From: an uncultured Flavobacteriaceae bacterium
GTDB lineage: Bacteria > Bacteroidota > Bacteroidia > Flavobacteriales > Flavobacteriaceae
Reading direction: 5' to 3'
DNA length: 17,439 bases
Assembly: GCA_937901915.1 (NCBI GenBank)
Contig: CALGUD010000107.1
Coordinates: 1 to 17,439, forward strand
In this document: in pieces, positions 8,148 to 15,305 of the stretch
How positions within the stretch are numbered: the first letter of the stretch is position 1
Layout: each line of letters begins with the position of its first letter
The notes under the pieces: model-generated
The model's input: the letters and a program-made list of their open reading frames with translations, nothing else
Database searches by the model: none
Told to the model about the DNA's origin: nothing
Position numbers and translations under genes: made by a program

Positions 8148-8182
8148 GCCCCGGTTTCATGAGCGAAGCGAAATGAAATCGG
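8148..8182. repeat. Repeat copy 2, 35 nt, identical to 8057-8091
   Basis: This matches 8057-8091 at every base and keeps the inner hairpin (8151-8160 with 8173-8182) and its GAGCGAAGCG loop. It lacks the outer arms of copy 1. Exact identity between two non-coding copies 91 nt apart suggests a recent copying event or ongoing maintenance. Confidence 0.8.
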
Positions 8183-8275
8183 ATCATTCCTAAATGTAGT
8201 CTATAAAGGAAGAATCAATCAAAAATAAAAATGATTCTTTGCCCCAGCTAAAAGGGTGGAACTTTACAAAATACC

Positions 8276-8308
8276 AAAAAAAAGCTCTTTCCCTTGATTA
8301 GGGAAGAG
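8276..8308 (-). terminator. Terminator-like hairpin facing the minus strand, no gene upstream of it
   Basis: Read on the minus strand, CTCTTCCCT pairs with AGGGAAAGAG (8300-8308 with 8285-8294, one bulged base, 5-nt loop). Eight T residues follow almost at once (8276-8283). This is the form of an intrinsic terminator for leftward transcription, yet no minus-strand gene lies to its right before 11494. Confidence 0.5.
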
Positions 8309-8323
8309 TCTGTTATTAAATCC

Positions 8324-8355
8324 AGACCTCACAGGTTTTAAAACCTGTGAGGTCT
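8324..8355. repeat. Perfect 32-bp palindrome
   Basis: AGACCTCACAGGTTTT (8324-8339) is followed directly by its exact reverse complement (8340-8355) with no spacer. From memory, near-identical palindromes recur between genes in flavobacterial genomes, which would make it a dispersed repeat. In RNA it would fold into a long hairpin with a small A/U loop, and T residues continue only weakly on either side. A role in termination or as a protein site is possible but not shown. Confidence 0.85.
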
Positions 8356-8459
8356 TAAAAATCAGAATCCTAAACTTATAAATCATCATAAAAGGGGATT
8401 TCTACTTTCTGAATATTGAGTATATTTATAAAAACAATGTCTAAAAGCTATAGAATTAT

Positions 8460-9533
8460 ATGCAAATTCTAATCCATATTATTGTTACCCTTATTTTATT
8501 ACCGTGGGGCGGATTCGTAATGATGTCTCCCATGATGTTTGCCGCGCCTGGTTTTCAGGATAACAAGAGCTCTATATTATCTACAATGTTGTTTCTTGGC
8601 TATCCTGTAATTATTTTTGCTGTTCTTAAGCTTTTTAACTTTAATTACTTTGGTATAGCAGCAAGCAGTTGGTTATTATGGTCAGCTGTAATCATAGCTA
8701 TAATTATCCTAATTTCTGGTACTCCCAAATTACTCTATAACATAAACAGAGGAATCCCTAACACAGGGTATTTTAAAACAGAAACTTCGGTTTACTTAAA
8801 TGGCAGAATAGTCACTGATGCTTTGCCACATAACTTTAAAGCTTTTGAAGATGACTCCACATATGCTATAGATGAAAATCATGTTTTTTATAATGGGAAA
8901 ATCATCAATGAGGCTGATCCAACTACGTTTCAAGCTGTAAAAATAGAAACACAGGAAGAAATATTTCCTTTATACTGGAAAGATAATCAACATGTATATT
9001 TAGATGGAAAAGTACTGGAAAATTGTGATGCTGCAACATTTACCAGTATTGCTCATAGTTATGGACAAGATGAATATCAAATATACTATAGAGATAGAAT
9101 CCTGCACGGGGCCAATCCAAAAACTTTTAATTTTCTCACAGATACCGTGGGCAGGGATGATTCTAGGTTATTCATATTTGATAAAAAAGTGACAGAATCT
9201 GTGGACCTTGAAACTTTTGAGATAGTAAACCACGAAGAAGGTGATTTTTGCAGAGATAAAGACCATGTGTATATTATCTGTTATCACCTGGAAGATCCAC
9301 TAATTAAAGTTCCCGGTGCAGATCCACATACTTTTCTTCCTATTGGGCGCAATTATGCCCGCGATCATTCGAATGTTTATTTTTACGGTTATTATAAAGG
9401 AAAAAAAACAAAAATTCTAAAATTGGAGGATGTAAATCCGGATACTTTTTCCGTAGGTTATGACGAATCTACGGATTCTGAAGCCACAGATGGAAAAAAA
9501 TATTTTATGTACGGAGAATTAGTAAGGTCTTAA
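8460..9533 (+). CDS. DKNYY-repeat protein with N-terminal membrane segments
   Basis: The 357-aa protein starts with three hydrophobic stretches (about 3-22, 38-58 and 66-88), so it is probably inner-membrane anchored. The remainder is a soluble repeat domain. Each unit follows the pattern V-Y-x-x-G-K-x(3,4)-x-A-D-x-x-T-F of the DKNYY family. Clear units begin near residues 111, 141, 179, 207, 236, 270 and 306, with a degenerate one at about 347. Examples are VFYNGKIINEADPTTF (142-157) and VYLDGKVLENCDAATF (179-194). The family is widespread in Bacteroidetes and its biochemical role is unknown to me. The ATG at 8460 gives a plausible first membrane segment; no Shine-Dalgarno sequence is visible. 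An outer-membrane protein gene follows after 50 nt on the same strand and may be co-transcribed. Confidence 0.85.
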   Translation: MQILIHIIVTLILLPWGGFVMMSPMMFAAPGFQDNKSSILSTMLFLGYPVIIFAVLKLFNFNYFGIAASSWLLWSAVIIAIIILISGTPKLLYNINRGIPNTGYFKTETSVYLNGRIVTDALPHNFKAFEDDSTYAIDENHVFYNGKIINEADPTTFQAVKIETQEEIFPLYWKDNQHVYLDGKVLENCDAATFTSIAHSYGQDEYQIYYRDRILHGANPKTFNFLTDTVGRDDSRLFIFDKKVTESVDLETFEIVNHEEGDFCRDKDHVYIICYHLEDPLIKVPGADPHTFLPIGRNYARDHSNVYFYGYYKGKKTKILKLEDVNPDTFSVGYDESTDSEATDGKKYFMYGELVRS

Positions 9534-9583
9534 TATTTAAACGACCTAATCAACTCGAAACTCAACTTACATACAATTAAAAT

Positions 9584-10216
9584 ATGCGAGGAAATATGAA
9601 GTATATGCTCTTTTTAGTTTTTTTAATGGGATACACTGTCAATTCTTTTTCACAGTGTTCAAGGTTGAATGTGGAATTAAGTCATCCAATTTCACATGAA
9701 AATAATTTTATAGAAGAGAAATTTAATGGTTTTATTGATGTAGGATTGAAATACCGCTTTATAAGGAACAATATTCTAAACCTCGGGGTATCCATAAATG
9801 GTGGGATGTTTAATAATTCTAAAAAGAATATTGACGAACCTTTAGATATTTCTGCGAATATTATACAACCCAGACTCTTCACTGAATTTAATATTCAAGC
9901 TTTGCCCTTTTTACATCCATCAATTGGTGTTGGATATACCTATCTTACATTTAATGCATCCGGAATTAACAGTTTTAACCCGGATTACCCGGAAGATTTG
10001 AATTTAAAAACAACCGAAAGTGGATTAAACCTGAACCTCGCAATAGCTTTTGATATTACCAATAGATTTTTTTTACAAGCTCAGTATGATTTCGTAAAAC
10101 CTGAATCTTCTAATAAATCACCCTACATGACTTCTAATGATCAACTTCATTTTTTTAAAGTTGGAATAGGTTATAGAATTGGCGATATATATCAGTGTAT
10201 TTATAGAAAACGCTAA
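9584..10216 (+). CDS. Small outer-membrane beta-barrel protein
   Basis: The 210-aa product has a signal peptide (hydrophobic core LFLVFLMGY) ending at FSQ, a common Bacteroidetes cleavage site. Alternating amphipathic strands follow, such as GLKYRFIRNNILNLGVSING, FLQAQYDFV and FFKVGIGYRI. This pattern fits an 8-strand porin-like barrel of the OmpW/OmpA-barrel size class. A second ATG at 9596 would give a tidier N-terminus (MKYMLFLVF) and is an equally possible start. After the last strand the protein ends in a short basic tail (YRKR) rather than the usual terminal aromatic residue. No ligand or partner can be inferred. The gene lies 50 nt after the DKNYY-repeat gene. Confidence 0.75.
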   Translation: MRGNMKYMLFLVFLMGYTVNSFSQCSRLNVELSHPISHENNFIEEKFNGFIDVGLKYRFIRNNILNLGVSINGGMFNNSKKNIDEPLDISANIIQPRLFTEFNIQALPFLHPSIGVGYTYLTFNASGINSFNPDYPEDLNLKTTESGLNLNLAIAFDITNRFFLQAQYDFVKPESSNKSPYMTSNDQLHFFKVGIGYRIGDIYQCIYRKR

Positions 10217-10386
10217 TATTTTTTCTTTTTTAAGATCCGAGATCGAAAGTTACCCGGAAATAGATAGAGATTTCCTTCCTGAATGGATTTATTGTGTTTT
10301 CAAGTTAATAATAGTGCTGTTAACGATAAATTTAGGTAAGGAAACTTTGTAAATTAGAGATATAGAATAATGTAAATTATGAGGTT

Positions 10387-10914
10387 ATGGGACAGGGAGT
10401 GATAACTTTTATTAAAGATGTAGGCGCAAAAATATTTAACAATATTTCCAAAACTGGTAATACAGTAGAAGTTGCAACTGCATCAAAGGAAATTAAACCG
10501 GGAGAAGGAAATGAGCAAGTCGCTGCAGAAGTCGCTGCAGCCGAAAATATTAAGCAAACGCTTCATGATCTGGGACTTGAAGCAGAAGACTTGAAAATTA
10601 TTATTCATAATGGTTTGGCTACTCTAAGCGGAAAGGCACCTGATACTTCAACAAAGGAGAAGATAATATTGATAACAGGTAACAGCGAAGGTATTTCGGC
10701 TGTTCGGGATATAATGGAAGTTGAAAAAGAAGAGGAAGAAGCTACGTATCATACAGTCCTTGAAGGCGATACCCTAAGTAAAATTGCAAGGAAAGTATAT
10801 AAGGATGCTATGAAGTATCCTGTTATTTTTGAAGCAAATAAGCCTATGTTGAAAGACCCCGATAATATTTACCCGGGGCAGGTACTTAGAATTCCCAATC
10901 TCAAACAATCATAA
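10387..10914 (+). CDS. BON+LysM protein, kbp/ygaU-like, upstream diverged copy
   Basis: The 175-aa protein has the E. coli Kbp (YgaU) layout: a short N-terminal helix, a BON domain (about 51-105) and a LysM domain (about 121-170). The diagnostic C-terminal stretch reads FEANKPMLKDPDNIYPGQV (148-166), almost as in Kbp. Kbp binds potassium, and LysM usually binds peptidoglycan. There is no signal peptide, as in Kbp, so its location is uncertain. Compared with the neighbour at 10977 it has a changed N-terminus (MGQGVITFIKD against MGLFSFVKN) and a longer Glu-rich hinge (EVEKEEEEA, 111-119). It is the more diverged paralogue. The two genes share most BON and LysM residues and clearly arose by tandem duplication. 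Confidence 0.88.
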   Translation: MGQGVITFIKDVGAKIFNNISKTGNTVEVATASKEIKPGEGNEQVAAEVAAAENIKQTLHDLGLEAEDLKIIIHNGLATLSGKAPDTSTKEKIILITGNSEGISAVRDIMEVEKEEEEATYHTVLEGDTLSKIARKVYKDAMKYPVIFEANKPMLKDPDNIYPGQVLRIPNLKQS

Positions 10915-10922
10915 AGCATTTA

Positions 10923-10945
10923 TTATAAAAGTTCATTTCATCTAA
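10923..10945. repeat. Copy of the nadD 3' end, duplication scar
   Basis: These 23 nt are identical to 11501-11523, which codes on the minus strand for the last residues of NadD (about LDEMNFY). Similarity continues a few bases further left with two mismatches, towards the nadD stop. Here it is non-coding, 8 nt after the stop of the first BON+LysM gene, the same relative place that nadD occupies after the second gene. Confidence 0.8.
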
Positions 10946-10976
10946 GTCAATAATAACGTATAATTAAATTTTAATC

Positions 10977-11489
10977 ATGGGACTATTTTCATTTGTTAAA
11001 AACGCAGGAGCTAAAATATTTGGTATGAAAACTGACGCTGAAAAAGCAGCCGATGTTAAAACTGCCTCAGACGCTATTAGATCTGCCGGAGAAGCCGCCA
11101 GAAAAGCAGGTGAGGGAGCTGCAGCTGCCAAAATTGAACAAACAATAAAAGATCTGGGTTTGAAAGCAGAAAACTTAAAAATTGTTATTGATGATGATCT
11201 GGTTACAGTTACCGGGAAAGCCCCTGATACTGCAACTAAGGAAAAAATTATTTTAGTGGTAGGTAACAGCCAGGGTATTGCTACTGTTGATGATCAAATG
11301 GAAGTAGAAAATACAGGAGGGGAAGCCACTTTTCATACGGTAGAAAAAGGAGATACCTTAAGTAAAATAGCAAAAGCTGTTTATGGAGATGCTATGAAGT
11401 ATCCGGTTATTTTTGAAGCGAATAAGCCTATGCTGAAACATCCTGATAAAATATACCCGGGACAGGTTTTAAGAATACCGGCTTTATAG
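10977..11489 (+). CDS. kbp: BON+LysM potassium-binding protein homologue
   Basis: The 170-aa protein closely follows E. coli Kbp (YgaU) from end to end. It starts MGLFSFVKNAGAK, has a BON domain (about 51-103) with the family segment VTVTGKAPD (76-84), and a LysM domain (about 119-168) with HTVEKGDTLSKIA (120-132) and FEANKPMLKHPDKIYPGQV (146-164). An Ala-rich helix (about 21-50) makes it longer than the 149-aa E. coli protein. E. coli Kbp binds K+ and supports growth at high potassium; the same role is inferred here. It is closer to Kbp than the copy 62 nt upstream. Its stop is 4 nt from the convergent nadD stop, with no hairpin between. Confidence 0.9.
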   Translation: MGLFSFVKNAGAKIFGMKTDAEKAADVKTASDAIRSAGEAARKAGEGAAAAKIEQTIKDLGLKAENLKIVIDDDLVTVTGKAPDTATKEKIILVVGNSQGIATVDDQMEVENTGGEATFHTVEKGDTLSKIAKAVYGDAMKYPVIFEANKPMLKHPDKIYPGQVLRIPAL

Positions 11490-11493
11490 GAAT

Positions 11494-12102
11494 TCATTCT
11501 TTATAAAAGTTCATTTCATCTAAATATTCCCACACCGAATGTGGTAACAAAGGGCGAACGTTTTTTCCCTCTTTAATCGATTTTCTTATAAAAGTTGAAG
11601 AAATCTCTATTACAGGTGCATTTACATAGTGTATTTTTGGATGCTCTTTAAACCCTGTTTCTGTTGTGCCTTCAGAAATACGGGGATATACATAGATGCT
11701 GTAATTTTCTAATATTACCTCATAATTTTTCCATTTATGAAAGCTTTTTAAATTATCCTCTCCCATAATGAGTGAGAATTGATAATTTTTATGCTTTTCT
11801 TCCAAATGAGCCAGTGTATTAATTGTGTAGTTTGGTTGAGGTAGATCAAATTCTATAGTGCTAGGTTTCAGGAATAAGTAATCTTCTGTTGCCCTGTGTA
11901 CTATTTCAAGCCTTTGATAATTGTCTAAAAGGGTTTTTTTAATTTTAAATGGGCTCATAGGTGTCACAACAAACCAAACTTCATCCAGGTCACTGTATTC
12001 CACAATGTGATTGGCAATTATAAGATGGCCTACATGCATAGGGTTAAATGTACCAAAAAAAAGCCCTACCTTTTTCCTATCCTGAACCTGTTTCGGCATC
12101 AT
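11494..12102 (-). CDS. nadD: Nicotinate-nucleotide adenylyltransferase
   Basis: Cytoplasmic enzyme that joins nicotinate mononucleotide to AMP, giving deamido-NAD in NAD synthesis. The 202-aa protein shows the nucleotidyltransferase motif GTFNPMHVGH (17-26), VTPMSPFK (46-53), YTINTL (92-97), LIMGEDNL (111-118), FHKWKNY (121-127) and the second ATP-binding motif ISSTFIR (167-173). Adjacent ATG codons (12102 and 12099) are both possible starts. It is the last gene of the yicC-gmk-nadD group, 43 nt after gmk. Its final codons are duplicated as a scar at 10923-10945. Confidence 0.95.
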   Translation of the reverse strand: MMPKQVQDRKKVGLFFGTFNPMHVGHLIIANHIVEYSDLDEVWFVVTPMSPFKIKKTLLDNYQRLEIVHRATEDYLFLKPSTIEFDLPQPNYTINTLAHLEEKHKNYQFSLIMGEDNLKSFHKWKNYEVILENYSIYVYPRISEGTTETGFKEHPKIHYVNAPVIEISSTFIRKSIKEGKNVRPLLPHSVWEYLDEMNFYKE

Positions 12103-12145
12103 TTTAGTGGTTTGAATGTATATTTAAAATCTGTTTAAGCATTAA

Positions 12146-12745
12146 CTATGAATTTTTTAGACCCGTAAATTCTGCTACCAAATCATATGCTTCTTTCTTG
12201 GCGATGTCCAAGTCATAATTTTTTATAATTACATCAAACAATGGGGCTGTAGCCAATTCGGCAGAAGCTTTGGCTACACGCATATTTATTTTGTCTTCAC
12301 TCTCAGTTTTACGTTTTTTTAAACGTATTTTTAATTCATCAATACTGGGTGGTTTCACAAAAATGGCTAATGCTTCGTCCGGAAACTTTCTTTTTATACG
12401 TAATCCGCCTGCAACGTCAATATCAAAAATCACATTTTTACCCATTTTCCATATCCGCTCTACTTCTGTTTTCAGGGTTCCGTAAAAATTATCACGGTAA
12501 ACTTCTTCCCATTCAACAAAATCACTGTTTTTAATATGTTGCTTAAAATCCTTTAACGTTAAAAAATAATAATGTTCACCGTGTTTTTCTTCACCCCGGG
12601 GTTCTCGTGTAGCGGCCGAAATGGAAAACTCCAGATTCAATTCCGGATATTTTAACAAATGCTTTACAATTGTAGTTTTACCACTTCCTGATGGTGCAGA
12701 AAAAATAATGAGTTTGCCGCCGGTATTGGTTTTTTTTTCGTTCAT
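12146..12745 (-). CDS. gmk: Guanylate kinase
   Basis: Cytoplasmic enzyme that phosphorylates GMP to GDP with ATP. The 199-aa protein has the Walker A loop APSGSGKTT (17-25), the GMP-binding segment SISAATREPRGEE (41-53), YYFL (59-62), FVEWEEVYRDNFYGT (76-90), VIFDIDVAGG (105-114) and KPPS (131-134). RLKKRKTES (141-149) marks the lid. Length and motif order are normal. It sits 34 nt downstream of yicC and 43 nt upstream of nadD in the same direction. The yicC-gmk pair is a widely conserved arrangement. Confidence 0.96.
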   Translation of the reverse strand: MNEKKTNTGGKLIIFSAPSGSGKTTIVKHLLKYPELNLEFSISAATREPRGEEKHGEHYYFLTLKDFKQHIKNSDFVEWEEVYRDNFYGTLKTEVERIWKMGKNVIFDIDVAGGLRIKRKFPDEALAIFVKPPSIDELKIRLKKRKTESEDKINMRVAKASAELATAPLFDVIIKNYDLDIAKKEAYDLVAEFTGLKNS

Positions 12746-12779
12746 TAAGCTTAGTTAAGCCTTATTAAAGGTGCTGGTT

Positions 12780-13637
12780 TTATAAAACGTTGAGTAACTG
12801 TTCTTTTATTTTTTCTAATTCATCTTTCATTTGCACCACAATCTGTTGCATTGGGGCAAAATTTGCTTTAGATCCCATAGTATTGATCTCTCTACCTATT
12901 TCCTGGCTTATAAACCCAAGTTTTTTTCCATTCGAATCCTCAGATTTTACTGCCTGCATAAAATAATCAAGATGGTTTTCCAAACGCACTTTCTCTTCAG
13001 TTATATCATATTTTTCAAGATAATAAATAAGTTCCTGTTCAAAACGGTTCTCATCCACAGTTTCTTTAATTTCAGAAACTGCCCTTTCTAATCGTTCGCG
13101 TATGGAAGCTAATCTATCAGGATCTATTTTTTTGACTTCTTCCAGGAGGGTTTTAATATTCTGAATGCGCTCTACAAAATCCTTTTCTAAAACTTTTCCC
13201 TCCTCACTTCGGAATGTATTGATCTCTTCAAGTGCATCTAAAAGTGCTTTTTCAATAACCTGAAATTCGCTTTCATCAATTTCATCTCTCTCTGTTTTCA
13301 GGGCATCGGGAAATCTTACAGCCATTTTTAATAGTTCCACTTCCTCACCACTTACAACATTTTTAAGTTGTTTTATGTATTGTTTTACAACACCTTCATT
13401 TAGCTGGGTAGTAGTTTCTTCACCTGTAATCTCTATATATAAGCTGAAATCTATTTTTCCCCGAACCAGTGAATTGGCAATGGTATTTCTCATATATAAT
13501 TCTTTCTCCCTGTAAAGCGAGGGGATCCTGGCATTGAGATCAAGGCTTTTACTATTGAGTGATTTTAATTCAATTGATATTTTCTTGGTGGGAAGCTGTA
13601 TAACATTTTTCCCAAAACCGGTCATAGATTTGATCAT
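12780..13637 (-). CDS. yicC: YicC/YloC-family endoribonuclease
   Basis: The 285-aa protein begins with the hallmark MIKSMTGFGK and has the N-terminal YicC domain (about 1-155). The C-terminal DUF1732 region is recognised by KKLGFISQEIGREINTMGSK (238-257). A coiled-coil-like, Glu- and Lys-rich segment (about 120-195) joins them. Family members in E. coli and B. subtilis are reported endoribonucleases, and E. coli YicC promotes decay of the small RNA RyhB. The target here is unknown. It heads a minus-strand unit with gmk and nadD. An exact -7 box lies 20 nt upstream of the start. Confidence 0.93.
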   Translation of the reverse strand: MIKSMTGFGKNVIQLPTKKISIELKSLNSKSLDLNARIPSLYREKELYMRNTIANSLVRGKIDFSLYIEITGEETTTQLNEGVVKQYIKQLKNVVSGEEVELLKMAVRFPDALKTERDEIDESEFQVIEKALLDALEEINTFRSEEGKVLEKDFVERIQNIKTLLEEVKKIDPDRLASIRERLERAVSEIKETVDENRFEQELIYYLEKYDITEEKVRLENHLDYFMQAVKSEDSNGKKLGFISQEIGREINTMGSKANFAPMQQIVVQMKDELEKIKEQLLNVL

Positions 13638-13657
13638 GCAATATATTTAAAGTTGAG

Positions 13658-13665
13658 CAAAGGTA
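13658..13665 (-). promoter_or_regulatory. Candidate -7 box of the yicC-gmk-nadD promoter
   Basis: On the minus strand this reads TACCTTTG, exactly TAnnTTTG, 20 nt from the yicC ATG. Transcription would begin about 14 nt upstream of the start. No TTG is seen at the expected -33 spacing. Confidence 0.4.
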
Positions 13666-13703
13666 ATGAAATGAGGCTAAAAAATTAATAATTAGTACTT
13701 AGC

Positions 13704-13726
13704 AATCCTGTTCAATTAACAGGATT
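13704..13726. repeat. Small inverted repeat in the divergent region
   Basis: AATCCTGTT (13704-13712) and AACAGGATT (13718-13726) form a perfect 9-bp stem with a 5-nt loop. There is no T-run on either side and it lies between divergent genes, so it is not a terminator for them. It could be a regulator site; this is not established. Confidence 0.5.
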
Positions 13727-13990
13727 ATTAAAAATAAGATGCTATGATAATTATAGATGATCCCTTTATAAATTATATTTCTGTGAATATTAATCTGAAA
13801 TAAAATATTTATTTAAAATGTATGCCTTAAATTATCAGTCAAAATAAGTAGAATATTTGTTAGCTAAACCTGACATATTGGGTATTGACGCTTGTTAATA
13901 CAAATTAATTAACTTGCATAAAATTATTTTCCATTACAAATCATAACAAGCACATTATTTTTAATTTTGAAGAATAACTTCTCGCAGAAT

Positions 13991-15151
13991 ATGAACAATA
14001 TTGAAAGTGTAGTATCTAAATTTGAATCTATTTATAAAAGCAATCCGTTGCTTATTAGTTCTCCCGGACGGATTAATCTGATAGGGGAACATACCGATTA
14101 TAATGATGGATTTGTACTCCCTGCAGCAATTGATAAGAATATGATTTTTGGTTTTTCTGTGAATAATCTGGAAAAACTCAGGGTTTTTTCAATGGATTAC
14201 AATCAAAAATTTGAATGTGACATCAATAAAATAATAAAAAGTGATATATCCTGGGTAAATTATATTTTGGGAGTTGTTGACCAATACCAAAAAGCAGGTT
14301 ATTCTATTAAAGGGTTTGATTGTGTTTTTACCAGTACGATTCCTGTAGGTGCGGGATTATCCTCTTCCGCAGCTTTAGAATGTGGAGTGGCTTTCGGATT
14401 AAATATTTTATTTGATCTAGGTATTGGTAAATTAGACCAGGTAAAATATGCTCAAAAGGCAGAACACACTTTTGCCGGGGTACTTTGCGGTATTATGGAT
14501 CAGTTTGCAAGCATGATGGGAAAAAAGGACAACGCGATTAAACTGGATTGCCGCTCATTAGAGTATGATTATATTCCGTTGCCTTTGGAGGAGTATCAGT
14601 TTGTACTTTGTAATTCTGGAGTAAAACATGCATTAGTCGACTCTGAATACAATACGCGCAGAAATGAATGTGAAGCAGGTGTTGTTGTTATCCAAAAGGA
14701 GTACCCTGAAGTTTCTCATCTTAGAGATGTGACTTCTGCTATGCTGAATGGGGTACGGACTGAAATACCCCCAGTGGTTTTTAAAAGATGTGAGTATGTT
14801 ATTGAAGAAAATGAAAGGGTAGGCATGGCTTGTGATGCTTTGAAACAGGAAAATATGCATGCTTTCGGAGAGCTTATGTACGAATCACATCACGGCCTTT
14901 CAAAGCTGTATGAAGTAAGCTGTAAGGAACTTGACTTTTTAGTAGATTTCACCCGAAATAATCCTAATGTATTGGGGTCCAGAATGATGGGTGGGGGATT
15001 CGGCGGATGTACCATTAATCTCCTAAAACGCTCAGCCGTAAAGTCATTTATAAGAGACATTACACAAGGTTATAAAGATTATTTTAAAATTGACCTTGAA
15101 TGTTATGTTGTTGAAATAAAAGACGGGACTTTGGTGGTGGAGCGATCATAA
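13991..15151 (+). CDS. galK: Galactokinase
   Basis: Cytoplasmic GHMP-family kinase that phosphorylates alpha-D-galactose to galactose 1-phosphate, the first Leloir step. From the ATG at 13991 the protein is 386 aa, the usual length. It shows the galactokinase signature GRINLIGEHTDY (26-37), the ATP loop PVGAGLSSSAALE (118-130), IMDQF (168-172) with the expected catalytic Asp170 and partner Arg27, and the C-terminal glycine motif GSRMMGGGFGG. An in-frame TTG at 13967 would add eight unconserved residues; ATG is preferred because it gives the normal distance to the signature. A GH27 alpha-galactosidase follows 154 nt downstream and would supply the substrate. galT and galE are not in the window. 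Confidence 0.95.
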   Translation: MNNIESVVSKFESIYKSNPLLISSPGRINLIGEHTDYNDGFVLPAAIDKNMIFGFSVNNLEKLRVFSMDYNQKFECDINKIIKSDISWVNYILGVVDQYQKAGYSIKGFDCVFTSTIPVGAGLSSSAALECGVAFGLNILFDLGIGKLDQVKYAQKAEHTFAGVLCGIMDQFASMMGKKDNAIKLDCRSLEYDYIPLPLEEYQFVLCNSGVKHALVDSEYNTRRNECEAGVVVIQKEYPEVSHLRDVTSAMLNGVRTEIPPVVFKRCEYVIEENERVGMACDALKQENMHAFGELMYESHHGLSKLYEVSCKELDFLVDFTRNNPNVLGSRMMGGGFGGCTINLLKRSAVKSFIRDITQGYKDYFKIDLECYVVEIKDGTLVVERS

Positions 15152-15305
15152 TTCAGTTAAATTTATGTAATAATCTCAGTATAAGTCATTGCCCGGACTT
15201 GTTGTAGTATTTTATCAATTCCCAATAGTATCTTTCCAAAAAAAGAAAATATTTCTTATCTAATCTATTTATTACACATATTTGTTCATTGTTAATTACT
15301 TGAAC

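Larger units (their letters stand above)
13638..13990. other. Divergent intergenic region between yicC and galK
   Basis: About 350 nt of very AT-rich DNA with no credible gene. It holds the yicC -7 box candidate (13658-13665) and a small hairpin (13704-13726). For galK, TTG at 13885-13887 and TAACTTG at 13910-13916 are spaced about right for a Bacteroidetes promoter, but the second is one T short of consensus and is not called. No operator for a sugar regulator was recognised. Confidence 0.6.

Noticed and set aside
8051..8182. CRISPR array
   Set aside because: Only two repeat copies, strongly self-complementary, with no regular spacers and no cas genes.
12831..13091. Plus-strand open frame inside yicC
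   Set aside because: It is a shadow of the minus-strand yicC gene, with no protein-like composition.
13704..13726. Intrinsic terminator
   Set aside because: No T-run, and the site lies between two divergent genes.
13967..13990. TTG start for galK
   Set aside because: The ATG at 13991 gives the normal distance to the galactokinase signature; the extra eight residues are not family-like.
15282..15305. TTG start for the GH27 gene
   Set aside because: The ATG at 15306 gives a normal signal peptide (MKK followed by a hydrophobic core).
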